A DNA stretch of 64,000 bases from Bacteroidia bacterium (GTDB taxonomy: Bacteria > Bacteroidota > Bacteroidia > Bacteroidales > Marinilabiliaceae), in NCBI GenBank assembly GCA_030526155.1, contig JAUNDI010000008.1:1-64000 (forward strand). Direction: 5' to 3'. The notes beneath the pieces are model-generated. The model was not told the origin of the DNA and ran no database searches. It saw nothing but the letters and a program-made list of their open reading frames with translations. This document shows, piece by piece, positions 38,014 to 47,297 of the stretch. Numbering within the stretch: the stretch's first letter is position 1; every line of letters begins with the position of its first letter. The position numbers and the translations under genes were made by a program.

Positions 38014-38076
38014 ATTACCCTCGATAGCCGATAGCGAATCCTCTATCAATGTAGTACGATTTATTTGTTATTGGTA

Positions 38077-39189
38077 TTATGCCTCTCCGCCAAACTCCAT
38101 CAAGTATGCCTTGATAAAATCATCTATCTCGCCATCAAGTACAGCCTGTACATTAGATGTCTGATAATTGGTACGATGATCCTTCACACGACGGTCGTCC
38201 ATCACATACGATCTAATCTGCGAGCCCCACTCAATCTTCTTCTTACCTGCCTCTATCTTGGCCTGCTCCGCCATACGACGTTTAAGCTCCTTATCATAGA
38301 GCATAGAACGGAGGAGGCGTAAAGCATTCTCCTTATTCTTTGGCTGGTCGCGTGTTTCGGTATTCTCGATAAGGATCTCCTCCTCCTCGCCAGTATCAGG
38401 GTCCTTATACATATAACGGAGACGAACACCCGACTCTACCTTATTAACATTTTGACCGCCGGCACCACCACTTCGGAAGGTATCCCAACTGATGCGAGCC
38501 TGCTCGATATTAATCTCTATAGTATCATCCACCAAAGGTGTAACGAAGACAGAGGTAAAAGATGTCATACGTTTACCTTGAGCATTGAAAGGCGACACGC
38601 GCACAAGACGATGCACACCATTTTCACTCTTAAGGTATCCATATACAGTATCGCCCTCTATAGTGAGGGTACAAGTTTTGATACCTGCATCGTCACCATC
38701 TTGAAGGTTAGAGACAGATACCTTATAACCGTGGCGCTCACAATAACGCATATATTGTCTCATAAGCATCTGAGCCCAATCTTGCGCCTCTGTACCGCCG
38801 GCACCAGCTACAATCTTAAGTACAGCACCGAGTTGGTCCTCTTCGCGGCGAAGCATATTAGCCATCTCTATCTCATCGAGCATATCACTAGCATGCTTAT
38901 ATGCTGCATCTAGTTCAGCCTCCTCTATAATTCCCTCCTTGAGGTAGTCATACGCTAGCTCCAGCTCCTCGGCAGCAGACTTAATCTTATCATAGCCCTC
39001 TACCCAACGCTTATTCTCCTTAACCTTCTTCATGTGAGCCTGTGCACGCTTAGCATCATTCCAAAACTCTGGAGCAGCGGCACGTATCTCATCCTCCTCC
39101 AACTCTACTCGTCGACGATCTACGTCAAGATATCCTCTGAGCGCATTTGCACGCTCTACTATATCTTTGATTTGATCTTGTGTTGTCAT
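38077..39189 (-). CDS. prfB: Peptide chain release factor 2
   Basis: 370 residues. The GGQ motif (FRSGGAGGQNVNKVESGVRL) and the domain-2 region that reads UGA/UAA are present. It ends translation, and PrmC (24530 in this window) methylates its GGQ. Codons around RGYLDVD are in one frame (AGA GGA TAT CTT GAC), whereas many bacteria have an in-frame UGA and a +1 programmed shift here; this gene does not. Gap to rimM 21 bp. Confidence 0.97.
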   Translation of the reverse strand: MTTQDQIKDIVERANALRGYLDVDRRRVELEEDEIRAAAPEFWNDAKRAQAHMKKVKENKRWVEGYDKIKSAAEELELAYDYLKEGIIEEAELDAAYKHASDMLDEIEMANMLRREEDQLGAVLKIVAGAGGTEAQDWAQMLMRQYMRYCERHGYKVSVSNLQDGDDAGIKTCTLTIEGDTVYGYLKSENGVHRLVRVSPFNAQGKRMTSFTSVFVTPLVDDTIEINIEQARISWDTFRSGGAGGQNVNKVESGVRLRYMYKDPDTGEEEEILIENTETRDQPKNKENALRLLRSMLYDKELKRRMAEQAKIEAGKKKIEWGSQIRSYVMDDRRVKDHRTNYQTSNVQAVLDGEIDDFIKAYLMEFGGEA

Positions 39190-39210
39190 ATATCGTTATT
39201 ATTCTTTTTC

Positions 39211-39756
39211 TTAAAACAAACCTGATGGGAGATCCATAGCCAACTTTTTAGCTTTGGCGTCATACTCTGTAATCCACTCCTCTACTACTGGGATGAGGAC
39301 ATCCTCATTATTATCAGCTCTCTCCACTACAAAAAGAGGATTCTGCTCGATACGTAAATCTACGTCAATAATCGTGCCAATGAGAGATGAGTCGGACGAC
39401 TCATATAGCTTAAAGCCCACTAAATCACCAATATGGAGCATACCATCGGCATCAGCATCTGACATATTGTCAGACTCTTGCCATGCACGTTCGATATATA
39501 CGCTCTGCCCTATTATCTCATCGGCATCTTCAATAGAGTTAATGAGAAAGAACTTGCAGAGCACCTCCATATCATTACGCTCTTTTACCTCATCGACTTC
39601 AAACGGCACAAGACCGCCATCTATCATTACGTGGAGAGTATCCCACATGAGGTCGTCAGCGGTACGATTTTGGTCGGCTCGTATTACCACACGACCATCA
39701 TAGCCATGAGTCTTAGTAATGGTACCAACAAATATGCAATCAGACTTATCTATCAT
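39211..39756 (-). CDS. rimM: Ribosome maturation factor RimM
   Basis: 181 residues from MIDKSDCIFVGTITKTHG. I use this start because the promoter minus-7 (39777-39784) and its transcription start (near 39770) lie past the longer in-frame Met at 39789. The N-terminal RimM barrel has GTITKTHGYDGRV; the PRC barrel follows from about 95. It helps process 16S rRNA and assemble the 30S head. First gene of the operon ending at 35.6 kb. Confidence 0.9.
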   Translation of the reverse strand: MIDKSDCIFVGTITKTHGYDGRVVIRADQNRTADDLMWDTLHVMIDGGLVPFEVDEVKERNDMEVLCKFFLINSIEDADEIIGQSVYIERAWQESDNMSDADADGMLHIGDLVGFKLYESSDSSLIGTIIDVDLRIEQNPLFVVERADNNEDVLIPVVEEWITEYDAKAKKLAMDLPSGLF

Positions 39757-39776
39757 TGTGACAGGCAAATTATTTG

Positions 39777-39807
39777 CAAATATACGCAACTCCCTGATAC
39801 CAACAAA
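39777..39807 (-). promoter_or_regulatory. rimM operon promoter
   Basis: Minus strand: TTTG (39804-39807), 19-bp spacer, TATATTTG (39777-39784). It fixes the rimM start at 39756. Confidence 0.65.
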
Positions 39808-39836
39808 ACTTAATGGTTGGATAATGGTTATATCGA

Positions 39837-39893
39837 GAAGGCTAGATATGTACTATGTAGATATAGCGAGCTACCTTGTTCATCGCAATTTTT
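39837..39893 (-). repeat. Interspersed repeat, single degraded copy (E)
   Basis: Core at 39873-39893 (minus strand AAAAATTGCGATGAACAAGG); the TCTAG arm is poor (one CTAGATA). It lies upstream of the rimM promoter. The rest of the 405-bp gap holds the tRNA with its promoter and terminator. Confidence 0.7.
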
Positions 39894-39941
39894 CATTTAA
39901 GACATGATTGTGAGTAGACGAAAAAAAATTGACATCTAATG

Positions 39942-39971
39942 TTTGAAATATCAGAAAAAGCATTACCTTTG
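39942..39971 (+). promoter_or_regulatory. tRNA promoter
   Basis: TTTG (39942-39945), 18-bp spacer, TACCTTTG (39964-39971), about 48 bp before the tRNA. Confidence 0.7.
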
Positions 39972-40019
39972 CATCGCAATTGAGCCGAAAGGCTAGTGCG
40001 GAGAATACTGAAAAGTATC

Positions 40020-40093
40020 GGTCCCATAGCTCAGTTGGTTAGAGCACCTGACTCATAATCAGGGAGTCACAGGTTCAAGCCCTGTTGGGACCA
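40020..40093 (+). tRNA. tRNA with CAU anticodon (probably tRNA-Ile2, or elongator Met)
   Basis: 74 nt cloverleaf; seven-base acceptor stem GGTCCCA pairs with TGGGACC, discriminator A, anticodon CAT in a CTCATAA loop. CCA is only partly encoded. C4-G69 and C5-G68 pairs match what TilS reads in AUA-decoding tRNA-Ile2, which favours Ile2 over Met, but sequence alone does not exclude Met. Confidence 0.85.
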
Positions 40094-40097
40094 CAGA

Positions 40098-40126
40098 GAC
40101 CTCATCGAGTAGATGAGGTCTTTTTT
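40098..40126 (+). terminator. tRNA terminator
   Basis: Perfect 9-bp stem (40098-40106 with 40112-40120, loop of five) followed by six T. Confidence 0.9.
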
Positions 40127-40194
40127 ATTTGTATACCAATGAGATAGTATATTAAAAACACTATATTTGCAGTAACTAAGACAACACAATAGAG

Positions 40195-40776
40195 ATGAAA
40201 CGCTATTTTCAGTACTTCTTTCAAGGACTACTCTATACTGTACCTATTGCAGTTACGATATGGGTACTCGTTTGGTCGGTAAATGCTACCGACAGACTCT
40301 TCAAATGGCTTGGAGAAGATACTTGGCTCGACTTTCCTGGAAGAGGCATACTACTTATACTAATATTCGTAAGCATTGTAGGTTACTATGTGCCTAAACT
40401 AGTAACGCCAAGCATATCGTCATGGTGGAAAGAGGCCATGAAGAAAATGCCATTCGTGGGAATGATATATACATCCGTAAAAGATCTCATGGAGGCATTT
40501 GTAGGCAAACAGAGCAAATTCAACTCGCCAGTCTTGGTATGCCTCGACAAAGACAACATACAACATAGGCTTGGGTTCATTACAAATGAAGACCTCAGCA
40601 TAATAGGAATACCAGGCAATAAAGTTGCGGTAGTTTTCCCTATATCATATGGTATGTTTGGCGAGATGATAATAGTACCCGCCGACAAAGTACAAAAACT
40701 AGACGCTTCGGCATCAGATGTAATGAAGTTCATAGTATCAGGCGGCATAATAAAGATTGACGAAAAAGAAAACTAA
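40195..40776 (+). CDS. DUF502 family membrane protein
   Basis: 193 residues. Two transmembrane helices at about 8-28 and 50-72 and a soluble C-terminal domain with PGNKVAVVFPISYGMFGEMIIVPADKV. The family is widespread, often beside envelope genes, with no proven function. A minus-7 TATATTTG lies at 40162-40169. It is followed after 24 bp by the DprA-like gene, so the two may be cotranscribed. Confidence 0.88.
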   Translation: MKRYFQYFFQGLLYTVPIAVTIWVLVWSVNATDRLFKWLGEDTWLDFPGRGILLILIFVSIVGYYVPKLVTPSISSWWKEAMKKMPFVGMIYTSVKDLMEAFVGKQSKFNSPVLVCLDKDNIQHRLGFITNEDLSIIGIPGNKVAVVFPISYGMFGEMIIVPADKVQKLDASASDVMKFIVSGGIIKIDEKEN

Positions 40777-40800
40777 ATATTAATAAACATTCAGAACTCT

Positions 40801-41700
40801 ATGTTTGACAATGTAAATTTGTCAGGTCATGTAGGAAACATCGACTTGATAGACTATCCACACACAGCATTTCTATGCTCTAGGAATATTCCATCACAGC
40901 ACATCAATACAATTATTGAGTGGGCACAAGGTATCACTGACCAAAAACGGTGCATGGTTTGTGGGTGCCAGTCTAGCATCGAATATCAGATATTAGAGAT
41001 ATTCCTCCGCAATAGAGTGCCCGTTATCATTGTATTCTCAACCGTTATTCCCGAGACATTAGCAGAAGAGTGGAAAGTTGCCATAGACGAAGGGCGACTC
41101 CTAATACTATCAGAACACAACGACGAGAAGCCAACGAACGATGCCTACCAAAGGCGAAATGCACTAATACTAGAATTGAGCTCTGATATAGTTGTGGGCT
41201 ACTGCACAAGAGGCGGCAATATAGCTCACCAGATGCTAGGGAGAGCAAATGTGACTTTCCTAACATCATATAGTGCATATGACAATCAGGACAGAAAAAT
41301 ATGGAGCAAGTCACACAGAATGTCTGATGGTAGTACTATCCTATTAAGTCTGCATACCCTTAACCAAAGAGAGACATACCTAGAGATTACCAAGGCATAC
41401 TTCTCTCATGAGTCTCACAAGACAGAATACTCTACCATATATATTCCTCAATCAGATATTAGCGATATCCATGGACTAATAATGGATGCTGAGATGATGA
41501 GTAATAGCTATCTCTCTCAAAGAGAATACGAACGTAAGATAAAATCGGCAGGGAATACACTCGAGAATATTCGTATGCCATGGGACGAGGAGGTGGAGAC
41601 CCAAATAGTGAGACTTTCGAACGAAGGACTCAACGAGAATCAGATTTCTAAGATAACAGGCGCTAGCCTAAACACCATAAAAGAGATACTCGACAAATAG
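40801..41700 (+). CDS. DprA-like / SLOG-domain protein with C-terminal HTH
   Basis: 299 residues; I do not recognise a named family member. Residues about 18-165 look like a DprA/SLOG Rossmann core: TAFLCSRN early, CMVCGCQSSIEYQILEIFLRNRVPVIIVFS, LLILSEH, YQRRNALILELSSDIVVGYCTRGGNIAHQM, the RRN-x-I-x-x-LS pattern of DNA-processing proteins. Residues about 260-299 (IVRLSNEGLNENQISKITGASLNTIKEILDK) look like a helix-turn-helix. No signal peptide. The glycines of the DprA nucleotide loop are replaced by CGCQ. It could bind ssDNA or a nucleotide signal and act as regulator or defence sensor. Function unknown; the fold call is from pattern only. Confidence 0.6.
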   Translation: MFDNVNLSGHVGNIDLIDYPHTAFLCSRNIPSQHINTIIEWAQGITDQKRCMVCGCQSSIEYQILEIFLRNRVPVIIVFSTVIPETLAEEWKVAIDEGRLLILSEHNDEKPTNDAYQRRNALILELSSDIVVGYCTRGGNIAHQMLGRANVTFLTSYSAYDNQDRKIWSKSHRMSDGSTILLSLHTLNQRETYLEITKAYFSHESHKTEYSTIYIPQSDISDIHGLIMDAEMMSNSYLSQREYERKIKSAGNTLENIRMPWDEEVETQIVRLSNEGLNENQISKITGASLNTIKEILDK

Positions 41701-41701
41701 T

Positions 41702-41739
41702 AAAAAAATGCCCTTGTAGCCGTCACGGACACAAGGGCA
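41702..41739 (-). terminator. panC-panD terminator
   Basis: A 9-bp stem (41709-41717 with 41731-41739) followed in the minus direction by seven T (complement of 41702-41708). It sits directly after the stop of the convergent plus-strand gene. Confidence 0.8.
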
Positions 41740-41798
41740 AATAACTACTAAACTACTATGATTAAATTAACAACTATGAACTCTAATCCAGGATGATT

Positions 41799-42152
41799 TT
41801 ACCTTACTAACTGATTTGTTAGCGTATCAGGGAAAATCACTTTTGGCTTATGCTGAGATGCCTCTTTCTCATCAATAATGCCATAGGCAATGATGATAAC
41901 TACATCCCCGACAGCAACTTTTCTTGCAGCTGCCCCATTAAGACAAATTACTCCAGAACCTCTCTCGCCAGGAATAACATATGTCTCAAAGCGTTCACCA
42001 TTATTATTATTCACTATCTGAACCTTTTCGTGCTCATGAATGCCCGCTGCATCTATGAGATCCTCGTCTATCGTAATACTACCTATATAGTTGAGGTTAG
42101 ATTCGGTGACGTGAACATTGTGTATCTTAGATTTAACTACGTGTATCCACAT
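41799..42152 (-). CDS. panD: Aspartate 1-decarboxylase precursor
   Basis: 117 residues. The self-cleavage site is visible as YIGSITID (Gly-Ser at about 24-25), giving the pyruvoyl group. The rest ([47 protein letters not shown]) is typical. Makes beta-alanine for pantothenate. It starts 3 bp after the panC stop. An unusual three-to-four Asn run is present. Confidence 0.96.
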   Translation of the reverse strand: MWIHVVKSKIHNVHVTESNLNYIGSITIDEDLIDAAGIHEHEKVQIVNNNNGERFETYVIPGERGSGVICLNGAAARKVAVGDVVIIIAYGIIDEKEASQHKPKVIFPDTLTNQLVR

Positions 42153-42155
42153 GTC

Positions 42156-43013
42156 TTAATCAGATACTTTATATGTGATATTATCTATCAATCTAACTTT
42201 ACCGCAGTAACATGTTATACATCCTACCACGTAATTTGTTTCATTCCAATTGTTAATTGGCTGAAGTGTTAAGCCATCAACAATAGAATAATACTCAACT
42301 TCCAAATGCTCTATGTTATTCAATGTCTTTGTAACCCAAGCAATTACCTCAGTAGGTGTCATCTTATACTGCATCTCCTCTACCGATCGACGCAATGTTG
42401 CTTGAATTATTGGTGCTATAGCTCTTTCGTCCTCTTGCAATAGTGCATTACGAGAACTTACAGCTAAACCATCCATATATCTAACAATAGGACAACCTAC
42501 TATCTTAATGTTGAAGTTCAAATCCTTCACCATCTTACGTATAATTGCCAACTGCTGGAAGTCTTTCTCTCCAAAGTAGGCCTTGTCAGGCTCGACGTAC
42601 ATAAATAGCTTACTTACTATCTGTGCAACGCCATTGAAATGACCAGGTCTGTGCTCTCCCTCCATGACCTCTGCTATAGGCCCAAAGGAGAATTGTCTAG
42701 TATCAGGCTCAGGATAAACCTCCTCTACTGAAGGGGTAAACACCACTTGTGCTGAAGTATTATCTTCAATAAGCTTCTTGTCTGCCTCAAGTGTACGAGG
42801 ATAAGTACGCAAATCCTCAGGATTATTAAACTGAGTCGGATTAACGAAAACACTAATTACTACAAAATCACACTCATCACAAGCTCTCTTCACTAATGAA
42901 AGATGACCATTGTGTAAAGCTCCCATGGTTGGTACAAGACCTACTGTCTTACCCTCCGCACGTGCTGTAGCAACGGCTTGCTTTAGTTCTGATATCGTAA
43001 CTATTGTCTTCAT
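42156..43013 (-). CDS. panC: Pantothenate synthetase
   Basis: 285 residues. Signatures: [18 protein letters not shown] (HxGH nucleotide motif), [28 protein letters not shown] and [15 protein letters not shown]. Joins pantoate and beta-alanine with ATP. Minus-7 TAACTTTG at 43021-43028. Forms a two-gene operon with panD; panB is not in the window. Confidence 0.98.
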   Translation of the reverse strand: MKTIVTISELKQAVATARAEGKTVGLVPTMGALHNGHLSLVKRACDECDFVVISVFVNPTQFNNPEDLRTYPRTLEADKKLIEDNTSAQVVFTPSVEEVYPEPDTRQFSFGPIAEVMEGEHRPGHFNGVAQIVSKLFMYVEPDKAYFGEKDFQQLAIIRKMVKDLNFNIKIVGCPIVRYMDGLAVSSRNALLQEDERAIAPIIQATLRRSVEEMQYKMTPTEVIAWVTKTLNNIEHLEVEYYSIVDGLTLQPINNWNETNYVVGCITCYCGKVRLIDNITYKVSD

Positions 43014-43093
43014 TTGGACGCAAAGTTAGAGAAAAGAATAATACCATACTCTTAAAAAAGGTAAAATCTTTTTTCGCGTTTACGAATGTCCTA

Positions 43094-46000
43094 CTAATGT
43101 TTGACTTTATAGTCTTTTGGCGAAATGCCGTATGCTTTCTTAAAGGCTGTCGAGAAATGAGATAAGTTAGAGAAGCCTAGCGCATAAGCAACCTCTGAGA
43201 TATTCAACTTCTTCTCAGCTAGTAATATGGCCGCCTGACGAAGGCGAACTGATAATATATACTCTCGCGCACTCTGCCCAGTAAGCTCTTTCAACTTTCT
43301 ATGCATATGCACTCTCGAGATACTTACTATCTCTGCCAACTTGTCTACATTTAGCGTAGGGTCTGATATATTGGCCTCGATAAACTCAGTAACCTTCTCC
43401 ATCAAGGTATCATCTGTTGAGCGTAGCTCTACCTTCTTCACCTTGGCTCTGTCTCGGGCCGACTGCGCAAAGCTTTGCAATATCCTCTCACGGTTTGCTA
43501 GTATGCTTTGGATTGTCGACTTCAACATCTCTATGTCAAATGGCTTCGCTATATACGCATCTGCACCTGTCAAGAGGCCTTGGTTCCTATCGGCATCAGA
43601 GTGTTTAGCTGTCAATAGTATGACTGGTATATAGTTGATCCTTAAATTGTGCTTTATCTTATAACACAACTCTAGACCATCCATATTTGGCATCATAACA
43701 TCTGTAATTACCATATCATAGGCATTTTCACCATTCAATAGAAGGTCCATCGCCTCTTTACCATCACTAGCCGTAGTGATACGGTAGCGATTCTTGAAGT
43801 GCGACTGCAGATACCTTAATATCTCTGGCTCATCGTCTACTATCAAAAGATGCTTACCAGAGGTAGCTGTACTATAATATTGTGGGCCTGAACTATCTCT
43901 ATCCAATAATAAATCTGGTGCTATACCTACTTCTGCATCTCTTGCATTAGCATTTGCACTCTCTACCTCAGCTGCCTCATCATCTTCTTTTACCACAGGT
44001 GCTGATAATGCCTCTGGATGAGAGCGTGGTATGCGTACTCTAAATGTAGTTCCCGTCTCAACGCCCTCTTCTTGATTGTCAAGAGCCTCAATAGTACCGC
44101 CATGGAGTGTTACTATGGAGCGTGTAAGATGTAGACCAATACCAGTTCCCACATATTTTGCTACATTCTGCCCTGATACTTGGTAGAATCGCTCGAAGAT
44201 CGACTCCCTCTCTTCTGGTGCTATACCTATGCCATTGTCTGATATGTCTATCTGAACCATATCCGACTCAGGCACATCTGTCATCCTAACTATAATATGA
44301 CCAGTACCATTGGTAACAAACTTAAATGCATTCGAGAGTAGATTATATGCTACCTTGTCAAAATTAAATACATCTACATCTGCCCATGAGTCTGATAACG
44401 AATGGAAGAACTCTACATTCACCTTCTTAGTATTGGCTATACTCTCGAAGGATGCAATAATCTGCTCAAACATATCCACTATATTGGTATGCTGAATAGA
44501 CAACTCCATCTGCCCCTTCTCAATCCTTCTCATATCTAATAGCTGATTGATAAGGCGTAATATCCTCTGAGCATTTCTGCTCACAGTAGACAGACTAGTC
44601 TTATATTGTGGCTTCAAGGTATCATCATTCAATAACTCATTAACAGGATTAATAATGAGTGTCAATGGCGTACGTATCTCATGAGAGATATTAAAGAAGA
44701 ACTGGAACTTGGCCTCATCAATTGATTGCTGGTGCAACTGTTCATCGAGCTGCTCTTTGATGATTCTACGTTGCCTTACCATCTTTAAAATAGCATATAC
44801 TATCGATAGCAATAGTATCAGATATAGCAATATCGCCCAATTGGTACGCCACCACATAGGACGAACTACCAAACTCAATGTCCTATCTGCAGATACTACC
44901 GCACTCATACGTGCCCTCACATGTAGAATATACTCTCCATGCGATATATTAGTATATGATATCCTCTTATCTCCTTGCGACGTAGATTGCCATTGTGGGG
45001 TATCCACCGCCTCGCCTACCTTCTCTAAATAGTAATCATACCTCACCTGCTCTGGATTCACAAAGTTCATCGTTGTCAATCCCAATGAGAATGAGTTCTC
45101 AGCCTCCGAGAAGGTTATACTCTTTGCCGAAGCTACTGGCTCTGTCAATATTGGCTCACCAGCCGACTCATTAAGGGCTGTTACCTGCCTACCTCCTACA
45201 ACTAAATAGGAGAACATAACATTAAGATTCACTGGCTTTGGATGAACTTGCGTAGGTATAAAGGCAGTAACACCTCCAGTTCCTCCAAAGAAGAGCCTAC
45301 CATTAGGGTCTACCGAAGTGGCACAACGCGAATACTCATTACCTTGAAGACCATTATGGTAGTAATAATTATTTACCATAACACTATCTGCCTTAATGGC
45401 TACACACGAGAGTCCGCTATAGGTGCCTACCCAAGCTCTTCCTAAGGAGTCAGGAAGTACCGAAACAACCGTATTGCCAGAGAGTCCATCCTCTTCTGTT
45501 ATTCTACGGCAATATTTTGCAGAGTATAAATACCTGAAGAGACCATCATTTGTGGCTATCCATAGGCATTTATTATTTCGGTCTACATTAATATCATACA
45601 CTATGCGCTCTTTTACTACATGGCGCAACTCATCTGGTATGTTCACAAAGGCATCTACACTAGTATCAAAACAGCATATACCTCTATATGTACCCATCCA
45701 AATCTTCATCCCTACCGCACACAAGCAGTTTGTCCAGTTGTTTATCGGTTCATTTCTTGTGTAGTCTATCCTCTCATTTGATGATGAGTACGACTTGGCT
45801 TGCGTATAATCACTATTCAACATGAAGACACCACAACCAAAACTTCCTACCCAAAGACGACCCAAATTATCATATACCATAGAGCTTGTTCGTCTGTTAT
45901 ATTTATTATGGGCCATCTGTAGCGGGTCGTTCAACGAGGTCACACGCTGCGTCTTGGTATTATATACTACCAAGCCTTCATTGTATGACGATAACACAAG

Positions 46001-47236
46001 GTTACCTGTAGATACACCACTCTTCTTCTCTTCAAGAATATCCATTATAGTGCGTGGTACTCCCGGAGCAGTAATATGAGTACTCTCGCCATCCATAGAT
46101 ATATGGTATAATCCGTCCGAGTCAACTCCTACCCATGCTTCGTCTTTGCGGAGCGACTTAACGGACATAACACTACCTGAACCTATATTGTATTTCCCAG
46201 AATGGTTATAGGAGAATGTTACGAAACGCGACGACTTGCGCGGTATCATCACTATACCTTTCTGAAATAGTCCTAGCCAGATATTCTGCTCCCTGTCTAT
46301 CAATATGCTATGTACCTTGGCTTTCGAAAAGTCTAGATTTGGTATGAACAAATTCATCACCTCGGCATGTGATGTCAATATATTGTGTACTACCAACCCC
46401 TGACCATCGGTTCCTACATAGTAATATTGGTCGTCCGATGCAAAGTCATAAACAAGCGAACTTACACCTGGAGGCGTAATAGAGGACAACTCGAATCTCC
46501 CTGTCTCTTGGTCATATTGATATATGCCGTCTGGTACTATATTTATCAATACCCTGCCATCATTACTATGTCTCACAAAGGCTGTCTCATTTATCTGCGC
46601 TCCATTTGGTAAACGCACAAGCATTACCTCTCCTGTCTTGACATTACATCTATATACTCCCTCCTTGAAGGCTACTACCCACATGAAGCCTTCTCTGTCT
46701 ATAGATACCGATGTGATAAATGGAATATTGTCCAAAGCTCCTAATATCTGTGAGTGTCGCAAACAACCATCCTCACAGAGTACCATCATACCCTGACCAC
46801 TAGTAGCTACCCAAACATTGCCTTCTCTGTCCTCTACTATTCCCATCACATGGGCCGTAATAGTATCTCCTTGAAACGAAATCATAGGGGCTGTTACAAA
46901 GGTCTCCGTAGCTCGGTCATACCTCTGTAACCCTTTCAAACTTCCTACCCATAACCTTGATCTCGTATCTTCAAAGACCAAATGGACATAGTTCGAACAT
47001 AAACTATTAGGATTATCTAACGACGAATGATAAACCTTAAAGTCTACTCCGTCAAATCTATTTAGTCCATCTTCTGTCGATACCCAAATATATCCGTATG
47101 TGTCTTGATAAATATGATTTATCAAACTGTTCGATAGCATGGTGCTTTCAGGCGAATAGAATCGCAACTGCTCACCCCACGAGGCTACAGATATAATACT
47201 AAGTATTACGGCAAGTATATGTTTCGTAAATTTCAT
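43094..47236 (-). CDS. Hybrid two-component system sensor/regulator (HTCS)
   Basis: 1380 residues on one chain. Signal peptide (cut near residue 20); about 20-680: two seven-bladed propellers made of Reg_prop repeats (DTYGYIWVSTEDGLNRFDG, EDTRSRLWVGSLKGLQRY and others); about 690-790: Y_Y_Y sandwich; transmembrane helix about 797-817; HisKA with phospho-His852 (FNISHEIRTPLTLI); HATPase (DNGIGIAPEERESIFERFYQ, GTGIGLHLTRSI); receiver with Asp1179 (ITDVMMPNMDG); AraC HTH in the last 100 residues. Such regulators sense periplasmic oligosaccharides and switch on polysaccharide utilisation genes. No SusC/D or glycosidase gene is adjacent. The xylan or mannan genes are candidate targets, by inference only. 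Confidence 0.96.
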   Translation of the reverse strand: MKFTKHILAVILSIISVASWGEQLRFYSPESTMLSNSLINHIYQDTYGYIWVSTEDGLNRFDGVDFKVYHSSLDNPNSLCSNYVHLVFEDTRSRLWVGSLKGLQRYDRATETFVTAPMISFQGDTITAHVMGIVEDREGNVWVATSGQGMMVLCEDGCLRHSQILGALDNIPFITSVSIDREGFMWVVAFKEGVYRCNVKTGEVMLVRLPNGAQINETAFVRHSNDGRVLINIVPDGIYQYDQETGRFELSSITPPGVSSLVYDFASDDQYYYVGTDGQGLVVHNILTSHAEVMNLFIPNLDFSKAKVHSILIDREQNIWLGLFQKGIVMIPRKSSRFVTFSYNHSGKYNIGSGSVMSVKSLRKDEAWVGVDSDGLYHISMDGESTHITAPGVPRTIMDILEEKKSGVSTGNLVLSSYNEGLVVYNTKTQRVTSLNDPLQMAHNKYNRRTSSMVYDNLGRLWVGSFGCGVFMLNSDYTQAKSYSSSNERIDYTRNEPINNWTNCLCAVGMKIWMGTYRGICCFDTSVDAFVNIPDELRHVVKERIVYDINVDRNNKCLWIATNDGLFRYLYSAKYCRRITEEDGLSGNTVVSVLPDSLGRAWVGTYSGLSCVAIKADSVMVNNYYYHNGLQGNEYSRCATSVDPNGRLFFGGTGGVTAFIPTQVHPKPVNLNVMFSYLVVGGRQVTALNESAGEPILTEPVASAKSITFSEAENSFSLGLTTMNFVNPEQVRYDYYLEKVGEAVDTPQWQSTSQGDKRISYTNISHGEYILHVRARMSAVVSADRTLSLVVRPMWWRTNWAILLYLILLLSIVYAILKMVRQRRIIKEQLDEQLHQQSIDEAKFQFFFNISHEIRTPLTLIINPVNELLNDDTLKPQYKTSLSTVSRNAQRILRLINQLLDMRRIEKGQMELSIQHTNIVDMFEQIIASFESIANTKKVNVEFFHSLSDSWADVDVFNFDKVAYNLLSNAFKFVTNGTGHIIVRMTDVPESDMVQIDISDNGIGIAPEERESIFERFYQVSGQNVAKYVGTGIGLHLTRSIVTLHGGTIEALDNQEEGVETGTTFRVRIPRSHPEALSAPVVKEDDEAAEVESANANARDAEVGIAPDLLLDRDSSGPQYYSTATSGKHLLIVDDEPEILRYLQSHFKNRYRITTASDGKEAMDLLLNGENAYDMVITDVMMPNMDGLELCYKIKHNLRINYIPVILLTAKHSDADRNQGLLTGADAYIAKPFDIEMLKSTIQSILANRERILQSFAQSARDRAKVKKVELRSTDDTLMEKVTEFIEANISDPTLNVDKLAEIVSISRVHMHRKLKELTGQSAREYILSVRLRQAAILLAEKKLNISEVAYALGFSNLSHFSTAFKKAYGISPKDYKVKH

Positions 47237-47297
47237 CTCCTTGAGTAAATGCTATGTTTTTAACCTTGGTTAGTTCCTTATACTTATCAATATGTCG

